A DNA stretch of 18,485 nt from JAVVPL01 sp036655775 (GCA_036655775.1 JAVVPL010000032.1:1-18485), one strand, 5' to 3'. Positions 1 to 7,767 are shown, numbered from the stretch's first letter. Numbers and translations are program-made. Notes: generated from the sequence alone by a model not told the origin.

Positions 1-884
1 CATTCGCGAATCACTTCATGTACTAAACTAGAGTCATGCCCCATCGAATCTAAAATTCCTGTTAAAGGGGTGGTGCCATTCAACATATTCTCCCATTTTT
101 TTCTTGGAATTTTAATTTGCGTATCAAAATAATTTTTATACGTATCCATCAAATATTCCATTTGTGCAGGATTGTTATAATGTAGTGTTTTGTTTTGTAT
201 ATAAGTTTTAAATTGACTTTTTCCACTTCTCAATTTTCCAAAATTTTCTACATTAGCCAATTTATATTGCAAATAATCATTGAAAAAAGCATGTCCAGAA
301 TAGGCAAAAGTAGCTTTTATCTGCTGTATGAAATTTTTCAATGAATCGCTATCTTGACCTTGAATAATACGATAAAAATGAACATCCATAAAACGCACAT
401 ATTCGTATGTAAATTTCCATATCATATAATTCAATTCAGCAGTATCTACTTTCCCGAAACGATAGGATAAATTTTCTAAAGCATGCGGATTGACTAAGGC
501 ATTTATTTTTTCATTTTGATAATAATCAAAAGGCGCAAAAAAGATTTTATAGTGATTGTCGGGTTCTAAAAAAATTTCACTCGTATAATAATCTATCTGT
601 AAATTGGCTTGTTGGGTATAAGGGATATAGGCTTGTAAACTAAATCGACCTAAGCTATCTATCTGCGTAGAGGCCGCTATCCTTTCAGTTGAAGTAAGGT
701 AATCTTCTATTATTTTCAATTTTAAAGTACGCCCCTCTGCGCCTTTTGCTTCACCTTCAATAGTCACATTAGAGGTAGACATGGAGGGGGTGAAATCTGA
801 CTTTACTTCAGCTTGTACAAAATGAAACAGACTGCAAAATAAAATAAAAAATCCAAATAGAAGTCTCTTTTTAGAGATTGTCAT
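1..884 (-). CDS. Secreted protein of unknown function, C-terminus beyond window (possible thioredoxin-like/DUF4369 type)
   Basis: An open frame of about 294 codons runs on the minus strand from the ATG at 884 to the window edge, so the C-terminus is missing. It begins with a signal peptide: basic MTISKKR, a hydrophobic stretch, then an end near VQA-EV. Residues about 40-115 (VTIEGEAKG...RTLKLKI, DSLGRFSL, FLEPDNHYKIFF) resemble the beta-rich N-terminal domain that precedes the thioredoxin fold in many Bacteroidetes TlpA-like proteins. The visible remainder is helical and charged, and no CxxC motif is seen before the edge. The start lies 14 bases inside the 3' end of the dipeptidyl peptidase gene in another frame, so the two are probably cotranscribed and translationally coupled. 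I do not recognise the exact family. The thioredoxin link is inference from domain style only. Confidence 0.72.
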   Translation of the reverse strand, partial: MTISKKRLLFGFFILFCSLFHFVQAEVKSDFTPSMSTSNVTIEGEAKGAEGRTLKLKIIEDYLTSTERIAASTQIDSLGRFSLQAYIPYTQQANLQIDYYTSEIFLEPDNHYKIFFAPFDYYQNEKINALVNPHALENLSYRFGKVDTAELNYMIWKFTYEYVRFMDVHFYRIIQGQDSDSLKNFIQQIKATFAYSGHAFFNDYLQYKLANVENFGKLRSGKSQFKTYIQNKTLHYNNPAQMEYLMDTYKNYFDTQIKIPRKKWENMLNGTTPLTGILDSMGHDSSLVHEVIRE

Positions 885-3069
885 AGATAAATTGACTTAA
901 TTTAGTATATAAATGTTCTCGGGTATTTCCCCCTATAATACTATGATTTTTATTTGGATAAATGTGCTTTTCAAATTGCTTTCCTTCTTTTTTTAAAGCC
1001 GTGGCTAAATCTAAAGTTTGTTGAAAATGCACATTGTCATCGGCCGTCCCATGAATTAATAAAAACGCCCCTTTCAACTTATCCACATTTTGTATAGGTG
1101 CATTGGCTTCATACCCCTGAGGGTTATCGTAAGGACGTTGCATATAGCGTTCCGTATATACATTATCATAGTATTTCCAATGACTTACGGGAGCCACTGC
1201 AATTCCCATTTTAAAAACATCATTACCTTTAAACAAACAGTTGGCAGCCATAAATCCACCATAACTCCATCCCCATATACCAATGCGAGCGGGATCTATA
1301 TACGAAAGTTTTCCAAAATGTTTAGCCGCTAAAATTTGATCCACGGTTTCTTTTTTGCCTAATTCCATATAAGTTTCACGTCGGAAACTAGCCCCACGTC
1401 CCGTAGTTCCTCTATTGTCGACACAAACTATTACATACCCTTTTTGCACCAACATTTGATACCATAAATAGTCGGTACGCCCATATTGATTGTTCACTTC
1501 TTGCGAAGAGGGTCCACCATAGACAAACATAAGCATAGGATATTTTTTGCCAGTTTCCATTTGAGAGGGTTTCATCATCCAATAGTAAAGTAAATCGCCA
1601 CTATCCGTAACAAAACTACTAATGGTTTTCTCTACAAAATGATGTTCTTTATAGGCTTGTTCAACAGCTTTATTATCTTCCAATACCGTCAACAATTCTT
1701 CTCCATTGGGCGTTAGTTTATATAAGCTATACATTGGGCATCTATTCGCATTGGAATAGGTGTAAATTACATAGCTAAAATCTTCGCTAAATTGCGCATT
1801 CGTAGAGCCTTCGCCTTGAGATTTGTTCAAAACTATACGATTTTTGCCATTTAAACCACAACTCAAAACTTCTTTATTGTAGGGCGCTGAATAGTTGGCT
1901 TGAAAATAAATTTTACTATTTTGCTCATCCACCCCATAAAGCTTGGTTACGTCCCAATTACCTTGTGTAATTTGTCGGATTTGTTTACCTGAGGTATTGT
2001 ATAAATACAAATGATTGTATCCATTTTGTTCTGAAGCAATCACAAATTGTTTTCCATCTTTGAAAAAATAAAAATTGTCAGTAATATCTATATACGCTGG
2101 ATTCGTTTCTTGATACATGGTTTTTACCGTTCCTACTTGCGTATTGCACAACAAAATTTTAAATTGATTTTGTAAACGATTCAAATGATACAAAACCACT
2201 TCATTATTTATAGGGGAGAAAAAGATACGAGGAATATACACATCTATTTCATCTCCTAAATTAATATTCGTAAGTTGCTGGGTGTTTAAATTGTAGACAT
2301 GCGCACTAATTACCGAATTGCTTTCGCCCGCTTTAGGATATTTGAAATTTTGTTTGACAGGATATAAACTCCCCCATATCGTCATAGAATATTCTGACAC
2401 TTCACTTTCGTTAAATTTCAAATAGGCTAACTGATCACTCTCAGGCGACCAATCAAACGCTTTGGTAAATCCAAATTCTTCTTCATATACCCAATCGGTA
2501 TGCCCATTGATAATGTGATTATGTATGCCATCAGGCGTGATTTGTACTTCGTTTTGGCTTTGTACATCCACATAAAACAAATTATTTTCGCGCACAAAAG
2601 CTATTTTTTGACCATCTGGCGAAAAGCTAGCTTCTTGTTGTTTTCCGTTTTTTGAAAGTTTATGACCCGTATTGTTTTTCAAATCCCAAACAATATAATT
2701 AGAGAGTTTGGAATGACGATAAATTTTATCCGTATTAAAAGCTAAAAGAGCTAACTCTTCATTAGAACTGAGTGTATATGAATCAATATAATCGGTTTCA
2801 ATACCATCAATATTTTCCAAATTGCTAATGTCTATCAAGGTTTCACCTGTTATGCTACCATATTGATAACGCACTAATTTTTGCCCCTCTTCTAGTACAC
2901 AATAATGTTCACCATCCCCCATAGGATGAATGCTTTGAATTCCCTTAGGTGTAAAAACTTTACTTTTATAAATAAGATCTAACGACATATCTCCCACCGT
3001 CTGAATTTGTGCAGAGAGACTACAAAAAACGGAAATTAGTGTTGCGAGGGTAAGTGTTTTTTTCAACAT
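871..3069 (-). CDS. dpp4: Dipeptidyl peptidase IV (S9B family serine peptidase)
   Basis: This 732-residue exopeptidase is predicted to release Xaa-Pro and Xaa-Ala dipeptides from peptide N-termini outside the cytoplasm. A signal peptide spans about residues 1-20 (MLKKTLTLATL...SLSA-QIQ). The beta-propeller domain, about 25-480, contains DWVYEEEF (192-199), whose E197/E198 correspond to the double Glu that binds the substrate amino terminus in human DPP4. The C-terminal alpha/beta hydrolase domain has the nucleophile motif GWSYGG (Ser602), TADDN (Asp677) and the NKNHS histidine (His709), a complete triad with family spacing. Length fits the roughly 720-residue Porphyromonas-type enzymes. Its TAA stop lies within the next gene. 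Upstream is a divergent promoter region shared with tRNA-Val/efp. Such enzymes serve dipeptide nutrition in asaccharolytic Bacteroidales. That this organism lives on peptides is inference. Confidence 0.96.
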   Translation of the reverse strand: MLKKTLTLATLISVFCSLSAQIQTVGDMSLDLIYKSKVFTPKGIQSIHPMGDGEHYCVLEEGQKLVRYQYGSITGETLIDISNLENIDGIETDYIDSYTLSSNEELALLAFNTDKIYRHSKLSNYIVWDLKNNTGHKLSKNGKQQEASFSPDGQKIAFVRENNLFYVDVQSQNEVQITPDGIHNHIINGHTDWVYEEEFGFTKAFDWSPESDQLAYLKFNESEVSEYSMTIWGSLYPVKQNFKYPKAGESNSVISAHVYNLNTQQLTNINLGDEIDVYIPRIFFSPINNEVVLYHLNRLQNQFKILLCNTQVGTVKTMYQETNPAYIDITDNFYFFKDGKQFVIASEQNGYNHLYLYNTSGKQIRQITQGNWDVTKLYGVDEQNSKIYFQANYSAPYNKEVLSCGLNGKNRIVLNKSQGEGSTNAQFSEDFSYVIYTYSNANRCPMYSLYKLTPNGEELLTVLEDNKAVEQAYKEHHFVEKTISSFVTDSGDLLYYWMMKPSQMETGKKYPMLMFVYGGPSSQEVNNQYGRTDYLWYQMLVQKGYVIVCVDNRGTTGRGASFRRETYMELGKKETVDQILAAKHFGKLSYIDPARIGIWGWSYGGFMAANCLFKGNDVFKMGIAVAPVSHWKYYDNVYTERYMQRPYDNPQGYEANAPIQNVDKLKGAFLLIHGTADDNVHFQQTLDLATALKKEGKQFEKHIYPNKNHSIIGGNTREHLYTKLSQFIYDNL

Positions 3070-3101
3070 TGGTAATATAATTTGTGTTTGTATTTTAGTT
3101 T

Positions 3102-3134
3102 CAAAAATATGCTACATCGGAACAAGTTTACAAA
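3102..3134 (-). promoter_or_regulatory. Putative Bacteroidetes promoter for the dipeptidyl peptidase gene
   Basis: Read on the minus strand, TTTG (3134-3131) is followed after 21 bases by TATTTTTG (3109-3102). This matches the Bacteroidetes -33/-7 pattern TTTG...TAnnTTTG. Transcription would start about 27 bases before the ATG at 3069. A second -7-like box, TACATTTG (3138-3131), overlaps the -33 element but has no good -33 of its own at normal spacing. Confidence 0.5.
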
Positions 3135-3207
3135 TGTACTATTTTTTTTTGAATTTTACATGCTTTCAACATTCCGCGAATCTTCTAAAATCTTACTGCT
3201 TTTCAAC

Positions 3208-3238
3208 TTTGTTTTTTCACTTTTTTTTCATACCTTTG
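3208..3238 (+). promoter_or_regulatory. Putative Bacteroidetes promoter for tRNA-Val and efp
   Basis: TTTG (3208-3211) and TACCTTTG (3231-3238) are separated by 19 bases, a very good match to the Bacteroidetes TTTG/TAnnTTTG consensus. The -7 box ends 13 bases before the first base of the tRNA. No other promoter-like element lies between the tRNA and efp, so this one probably drives both. Confidence 0.65.
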
Positions 3239-3251
3239 CCCTCTTAATTTC

Positions 3252-3326
3252 GCATGCTTAACTCAGTTGGTTCAGAGTGTCACCTCGACAAGGTGGAAGT
3301 CGCTGGTTCAAGTCCAGCAGTGTGCA
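3252..3326 (+). tRNA. tRNA-Val (anticodon GAC)
   Basis: A full cloverleaf can be folded by hand. The acceptor stem is GCATGCT (3252-3258) with AGTGTGC (3319-3325), including two G-T pairs. The D stem is ACTC/GAGT with a loop containing GG. The anticodon stem is TCACC/GGTGG around loop TCGACAA (3285-3291), the variable region is AAGTC, and the T stem is GCTGG/CCAGC around TTCAAGT. The anticodon is GAC at 3287-3289, reading valine GUC/GUU codons. The discriminator base is A (3326). The following bases are CCCA rather than CCA, so the CCA tail appears not to be encoded. Position 33, almost always T, is C here (3286). Confidence 0.9.
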
Positions 3327-3358
3327 CCCACGTAAATATTTATTTTAGATTATATTTT

Positions 3359-3925
3359 ATGGCATCTACAGCAGATTTTAAAAACGGTTTATGTATTGAG
3401 TTCAACAATGAACTCTGGCAAATTGTAGAATTTCAACACGTAAAACCTGGCAAAGGCGCAGCTTTTGTTCGCACACGTCTTAGAAATTTAAAAACAGGAC
3501 GGGTACTACCCAACACCTTCCCTGCAGGTATTAAAATTAATACCGCTCGTGTAGAACGTCGTCCTTACCAATTTCTTTACAAAGACGATAATGGATACAA
3601 TTTTATGCATACCGAAACTTTTGAACAAATTTCTATTGAAGAATTTCTTATCAATGCGCCTCAGTTCTTAAAAGAAGGTTGTGTGGTCGAAATGTTGGTA
3701 CATGCCGAAACGGAAATTCCACTTACCTGTGAACTTCCTTCATTTATGGAATTTGAAATTACCTATACCGAACCTGGCGAAAAAGGAAATACAGCGACTA
3801 ATGCACTCAAAGATGCAACTTTAGATACGGGTGCCAATGTACGCGTGCCTTTATTCATCAATCAAGGTGAAAAAATTCGCATTGATACGCGTACGGGAGA
3901 ATATCAATCGCGCGTAAACAACTAA
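3359..3925 (+). CDS. efp: Translation elongation factor P
   Basis: The 188-residue protein promotes peptide bond formation when ribosomes stall at consecutive prolines. It has the three-domain EF-P layout: an N-terminal KOW-like domain (1-65, MASTADFKNGLCIEF...), an OB domain (about 66-127), and a C-terminal OB domain ending in the signature of residues about 157-182 (GANVRVPLFINQGEKIRIDT followed by RTGEYQ). The loop VKPGKGAAF places Lys32 where E. coli EF-P carries the modified Lys34. The ATG at 3359 gives the canonical family length. An in-frame ATG at 3254 lies inside the tRNA and is not used. The gene begins 32 bases after the tRNA and ends 14 bases before the LpxD-like gene, so tRNA-efp-lpxD-like is probably one transcription unit. 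Confidence 0.97.
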   Translation: MASTADFKNGLCIEFNNELWQIVEFQHVKPGKGAAFVRTRLRNLKTGRVLPNTFPAGIKINTARVERRPYQFLYKDDNGYNFMHTETFEQISIEEFLINAPQFLKEGCVVEMLVHAETEIPLTCELPSFMEFEITYTEPGEKGNTATNALKDATLDTGANVRVPLFINQGEKIRIDTRTGEYQSRVNN

Positions 3926-3939
3926 AACAAACTCATCGT

Positions 3940-4869
3940 ATGAAATTTCCTCGCACATACACGCTTACAGAAATAGCAAATCTATTAGGAGCGAAAATGC
4001 TTGGGGATGCCCAATTCCCAATCCAAGGTATGAACGAAATTCATAGTGTGGAAGCGGGGGATATTACGTTTGTAGATCATCCTAAATATTATGAAAAAGC
4101 CCTTTCTTCCAAAGCTACAACTATTCTTATCAATGCCGAGGTAGATTGTCCTGCAGGAAAAACACTTTTAATTTCCAAAGATCCTTTTGCCGATTTTAAT
4201 ACCCTTACTGAACATTTCCGTCCTTTTGAAATGGCCTCCACTCCCATTAGTGCAAGTGCAGAAATTGGTATCGGAACTCAAATACAACCCAATGTATTTA
4301 TAGGCAATCATGTTAAAATTGGCAAACATTGTTTGATCCATGCCAATGTTTGTATTTATGATCATACAGAAATTGGCGACTATGTAGTCATTCATTCGGG
4401 GGCTGTCATTGGTGCCGACGCATATTATTTTCAACGGAAACCCGAAGGCTATCGCAAATTCCTATCTAGTGGAAGTGTAATTATTGGCAATAATGTAGAA
4501 ATAGGAGCCAATACATGTATCGATAAAGGTGTATCATCCAATACAAGTATCGGAGATGGAACCAAATTCGATAATTTTGTACAAGTGGGACACGATACAG
4601 TGATAGGAAAAAATTGTTTGATTGGCTCTCATTCTGCAATTGCAGGGGTCACCACCATTGAAGATGATGTTATTATTTGGGGACAAGTGGTCATCAACAA
4701 AGATTTAGTCATAGGCAAAGGCGCCATTATTTTAGCAACTTCTGCAGTAGGCAAATCGTTAGAAGGGGGCAAGACCTATTTTGGGATGCCTGCCATTGAA
4801 GCCCGTAAAAAATGGCGTGAATTAGCGGCTTTGCGTAGTTTACCTGATCTTTTGGCTAAACTTAAATAA
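3940..4869 (+). CDS. lpxD: LpxD-like UDP-3-O-acylglucosamine N-acyltransferase (left-handed beta-helix)
   Basis: This 309-residue protein has the LpxD order: a short N-terminal uridine-binding-like domain (about 1-98, TLTEIANLLGAKMLGD...GDITFVDHPKYYEKA) followed by a left-handed beta-helix of hexapeptide repeats (about 103-270, such as IGNHVKIG, IGNNVEIGANTCIDKG). LpxD adds the amide-linked acyl chain to UDP-3-O-acyl-glucosamine in lipid A synthesis. The putative catalytic His is H218 in FVQVGHDTVIG, where E. coli has AHN. The C-terminal KWRELAALRSLPDLLAKLK also follows LpxD. The protein is shorter than typical LpxD (about 340). From general knowledge, many Bacteroidetes have a longer LpxD elsewhere plus a roughly 310-residue relative next to efp. 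This gene is probably that relative, so its exact acceptor is uncertain. It lies between efp (14 bases) and the glycosyltransferase (6 bases). Confidence 0.85.
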   Translation: MKFPRTYTLTEIANLLGAKMLGDAQFPIQGMNEIHSVEAGDITFVDHPKYYEKALSSKATTILINAEVDCPAGKTLLISKDPFADFNTLTEHFRPFEMASTPISASAEIGIGTQIQPNVFIGNHVKIGKHCLIHANVCIYDHTEIGDYVVIHSGAVIGADAYYFQRKPEGYRKFLSSGSVIIGNNVEIGANTCIDKGVSSNTSIGDGTKFDNFVQVGHDTVIGKNCLIGSHSAIAGVTTIEDDVIIWGQVVINKDLVIGKGAIILATSAVGKSLEGGKTYFGMPAIEARKKWRELAALRSLPDLLAKLK

Positions 4870-4875
4870 TCAATC

Positions 4876-5853
4876 GTGCTTCTCAGTATTATTATTCCTG
4901 CCTATAATGCAGAATCCTATCTGTCCCGATGTATCGCTTCTATCTATAATCAAGATTTAATCACTTCGGATTTTGAAATTTTATTGATCGAAAACAATTC
5001 TCAGGATTCAACGCTCGAATGTGCACAGACTCTACAAAAACAATACGCCAAACTTTCTATTTTACAACAAAAAACACAAGGGGTTTCTGCAAGTCGCAAT
5101 ATGGGGATACGTCAGGCGCAAGGTAAGTTTTTATTATTTGTAGATGCCGATGATTATTTACTGCCCCATACACTTAAAAATGCACTACGCTTAGCCGATA
5201 CACAAAATCTAGATTTGCTTTATTTTGCGCACCAAAGGAATAAAGGCTACATACTTCCAACCGAACAACTTCGTACGCTCCCTCGGCCCAAAACAGGGAC
5301 AGAAATCTACGATCTGCTTCCTTATACCTCCTCTGCCTGCACTTTTCTTTTCAATAGATCTTTTTTAGCTCATCAAGCCATTTATTTTAATGAATCCATC
5401 CATATCGGAGAGGATGCCCTATTCGTTTGTCAAAGTTTATTATACGCACAAAACGTAAATATAGATCCCCATTGTATTTACTTCTATGAACTCAATGCTC
5501 ATTCGAGTACGGCTATTGTTTCCAAAGAAAAAATTTTCAACCAATGTGAAAATCTATCTATTTTATTGGCATGGAACCTAAAGGCAGAGGGAAAAAATCG
5601 TGAATTAATTCAAAATTTAATTGCGCTCACACTTTTTCAAATGCTTGAGCAAACGGCACAAATAAAAAGATGTACAATCTATCCTCAATTGCGTAAAAAA
5701 TTAAAAACAATCAAAGCCTATCCCTTGCAGTTAGACTCTCTTTCTCGCATACCCAAAGGATTTCATTGGTACCTACAGTCTATCGATTTAATGTTTTTGT
5801 ATATTTGTATTTGGCGTTTTTATCTACACTATATCAAACCTATTTGGAAATGA
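4876..5853 (+). CDS. Family 2 glycosyltransferase
   Basis: This 325-residue protein has a GT-A fold: LLSIIIPAYNAESYLSRCIASI at the N-terminus, the strand EILLIENNSQDST (34-46), GVSASRNMGIRQAQGKF (69-85), and the nucleotide-sugar/metal motif VDADD (89-93). The acidic pair usually seen as DDGS in family 2 is ENNS here. A C-terminal hydrophobic, aromatic segment (about 290-320, WYLQSIDLMFLYICIWRFY) may sit at the membrane. The start is a GTG: the frame is closed by TAA at 4867-4869 just upstream, and the next ATG would remove the start of the GT-A fold. Six bases separate it from the LpxD-like gene. Two bases separate its stop from the flippase stop on the other strand. The sugar donor and acceptor cannot be read from sequence. 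A role in surface glycan or lipooligosaccharide assembly is inferred from neighbours. Confidence 0.88.
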   Translation: MLLSIIIPAYNAESYLSRCIASIYNQDLITSDFEILLIENNSQDSTLECAQTLQKQYAKLSILQQKTQGVSASRNMGIRQAQGKFLLFVDADDYLLPHTLKNALRLADTQNLDLLYFAHQRNKGYILPTEQLRTLPRPKTGTEIYDLLPYTSSACTFLFNRSFLAHQAIYFNESIHIGEDALFVCQSLLYAQNVNIDPHCIYFYELNAHSSTAIVSKEKIFNQCENLSILLAWNLKAEGKNRELIQNLIALTLFQMLEQTAQIKRCTIYPQLRKKLKTIKAYPLQLDSLSRIPKGFHWYLQSIDLMFLYICIWRFYLHYIKPIWK

Positions 5854-5855
5854 TT

Positions 5856-7310
5856 TTAGTTTTTTCGCAAGTCTGTTTTTATAAATACAAGGATTTTTTT
5901 GTACGAAATTAAACCTAAACTAAAAAACAGCACCACCGAAAATGCCGAAGCTAGCAAAAACACCAGCCAAACATCATCCATAAAATGGCTACATACACCA
6001 TTAATCAATACCATGCCTACAAGAAAACCAAGTAAACGCCCCATATACGAAAAAGAAATAGACAATTTAAATTCTTTTAAAATCAAATATGCGGACATCA
6101 ACAGAAAGCTAAATTGCGTAGCAAAATTAGCAATCGCAGCTCCCAAACTTTGATATTTGGGAATCAATATAAAATTAAAAATCACATTGATTATAATAGC
6201 AATACTCGCTATATAATTCAACCGTTTTATATAGCCTCCAGCAGTTAATAAAGCAATAAATAAAAGTGCTATGGCCGTTGCTACCGATCCCAAAACTAAA
6301 ATCTGAAACACTTTGGCCGATACTGACACATAGGAAGTATACAATAAATTCATGATAGGGAAAGCAGCAAAACAACAATTGATAGCAAAGACGATCATCA
6401 GTATCCACAAAATGGATACTGACAATTGCAAAATTTCATTCACCTTTTCATTGCGTTTTAATAAATTGGCAAACAAAGGCAATAAAAGCACCACAAACAT
6501 AGCAGGAACCATATTTACCGCATCTATTAAACGATAGGCCGAAGCATAAATTCCCGCAGCCAAGGCCCCTCGATCTGCGGGCAAGAGTCGTTCTAACAAA
6601 ACAGAATCCAAACGGGTGTACAATAACATCAAACAAATAAATAATCCATAAGGGGCATACTCTTTAAGTCTTTGCTGTATAAAAGATCTTGACCATTTCA
6701 ATTTTATTTTTCCAGCATATTTACGTACTAATACATAGGCCATAAAAGCACTGAGCATGTAGGCGAAAATTTGAATATATACAAACCAAAGGATATCAAA
6801 TTTTCCAAAAAAACCACTCCATAAAACAATGGCACAAAGAATAATAGAAAACACTCTATCCATAATGGATAAAAAACTATCCGTTGAAAAATGTAATAAA
6901 GCCGAAATATGCGTTCGTAAATAGGTGGTTAAAGATATAAAAAAATGAAGGAATACAATAGGTATTAACAATTTAAAATGTACCGTATCATAACCAATCA
7001 AAAAACCTACGCCAAGCACAACTAAAATAAAAAGGCCTCCTAGTAACAGTTTTAAACTTAAGATATTAGAAATATATTCTTGAATGTCACTTGGGTTTTG
7101 TGCCAAATAACGACTGTTATGATTATGTATCCCAGGATCCAATATAAAACTAAAAATAAGGGCAAAGTTAAAAATGGCAAAATACAAGCCATAATCCTCT
7201 GCCCCTACTGTATTTTGTACATAGCGATCGAACCCAAAAATCCATACCCCCTTCACTATCAAATTAAGCGAAATGAGCAGAATTAAGCTCTGTACAAATA
7301 TTTTTTTCAT
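5856..7310 (-). CDS. Wzx-like polysaccharide flippase (MOP superfamily membrane protein)
   Basis: The 484-residue protein is almost entirely hydrophobic, with about 12-14 predicted membrane segments. It resembles the Wzx/RfbX polysaccharide biosynthesis branch of the MOP exporters. Its N-terminal region GAEDYGLYFAIFNFALIFSFILDPGIHNHNSRYLA matches the typical start, where the first helix pair is followed by G..dyG.y. The segment GIYASAYRLIDAVNMVPAMFV (about 253-273) corresponds to the conserved second-half repeat. Such proteins flip undecaprenyl- or lipid-linked oligosaccharides across the inner membrane. The gene starts only 4 bases after the stop of ATPase subunit K and has no promoter of its own that I can see, so it is probably the last gene of the ATPase transcript. 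Its 3' end faces the glycosyltransferase, which may work in the same glycan pathway. The substrate is unknown. Confidence 0.85.
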   Translation of the reverse strand: MKKIFVQSLILLISLNLIVKGVWIFGFDRYVQNTVGAEDYGLYFAIFNFALIFSFILDPGIHNHNSRYLAQNPSDIQEYISNILSLKLLLGGLFILVVLGVGFLIGYDTVHFKLLIPIVFLHFFISLTTYLRTHISALLHFSTDSFLSIMDRVFSIILCAIVLWSGFFGKFDILWFVYIQIFAYMLSAFMAYVLVRKYAGKIKLKWSRSFIQQRLKEYAPYGLFICLMLLYTRLDSVLLERLLPADRGALAAGIYASAYRLIDAVNMVPAMFVVLLLPLFANLLKRNEKVNEILQLSVSILWILMIVFAINCCFAAFPIMNLLYTSYVSVSAKVFQILVLGSVATAIALLFIALLTAGGYIKRLNYIASIAIIINVIFNFILIPKYQSLGAAIANFATQFSFLLMSAYLILKEFKLSISFSYMGRLLGFLVGMVLINGVCSHFMDDVWLVFLLASAFSVVLFFSLGLISYKKILVFIKTDLRKN

Positions 7311-7314
7311 TATT

Positions 7315-7761
7315 TTAGATCACCGCGCCAATTAGAATTACACATAATAATGCAATAATAGCATAAAGCTCAGGGAATACGCCCAAAATCATCGTACTAC
7401 TAAACATATTGTGGCCCGAACCAATGGCACTAATTCCATTTGCACAAACGGCGGCTTGGCGCAATGCCGAAGTCAATGCCACCACACCCATAGCTAAACC
7501 TGCCGCAAAAATTGCTGCTGCAGCAAACCAACTTAATTCAGGGGTAATTTTTGTATACGTTAAATAAAAACCTACAAAGCCATACAAACCTTGGGTACTT
7601 GGTAATGCACTCAATGCAATACAGCTACCTAATACCTCCGGACGTTTTTTTAAAGCTCCTAAGGTTGCACATCCGCAAGTGGACAATCCCATTGCACTTC
7701 CTGTGCCAGACAATGCAATCATAATTGCAATTCCTAAATAAGCCAAAACTACTGGTTCCAT
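7315..7761 (-). CDS. ntpK: V-type ATPase subunit K (membrane rotor ring proteolipid)
   Basis: This 148-residue proteolipid has four membrane helices, two fused hairpins as in V-type K subunits (about 5-27, 45-67, 78-100, 123-147). The ion-carrying carboxylate is Glu131 in the fourth helix (GVFPELYAII). The second helix holds LPSTQGLYG with Leu53, Thr56, Gln57 and Tyr60, and the third holds Gln102 (LRQAA). These residues correspond one for one, with a constant offset of eight, to L61, T64, Q65, Y68, Q110 and E139 of the Enterococcus hirae NtpK Na+ site. Na+ coupling is therefore likely, by inference. The first hairpin has no carboxylate, as expected for this type. The gene follows subunit I by 30 bases and is preceded by a clear Shine-Dalgarno sequence, which may serve its high copy number per complex. 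Confidence 0.96.
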   Translation of the reverse strand: MEPVVLAYLGIAIMIALSGTGSAMGLSTCGCATLGALKKRPEVLGSCIALSALPSTQGLYGFVGFYLTYTKITPELSWFAAAAIFAAGLAMGVVALTSALRQAAVCANGISAIGSGHNMFSSTMILGVFPELYAIIALLCVILIGAVI

Positions 7762-7767
7762 AATAAT

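Noticed and set aside
3070..3251. Possible small gene or RNA in the divergent intergenic region
   Set aside because: No open frame of note and no stable hairpin is seen. The space is explained by two divergent promoters and homopolymer T/A tracts.
3254..3358. N-terminal extension of EF-P starting at the ATG at 3254
   Set aside because: This ATG lies inside the tRNA acceptor stem. The family begins at the ATG at 3359, which gives the standard 188 residues.
5899..6537. Small plus-strand open frames within the flippase gene
   Set aside because: They are antisense to a conserved membrane protein gene, are rich in Lys and Asn as expected from the complement of hydrophobic codons, and have no start signals.
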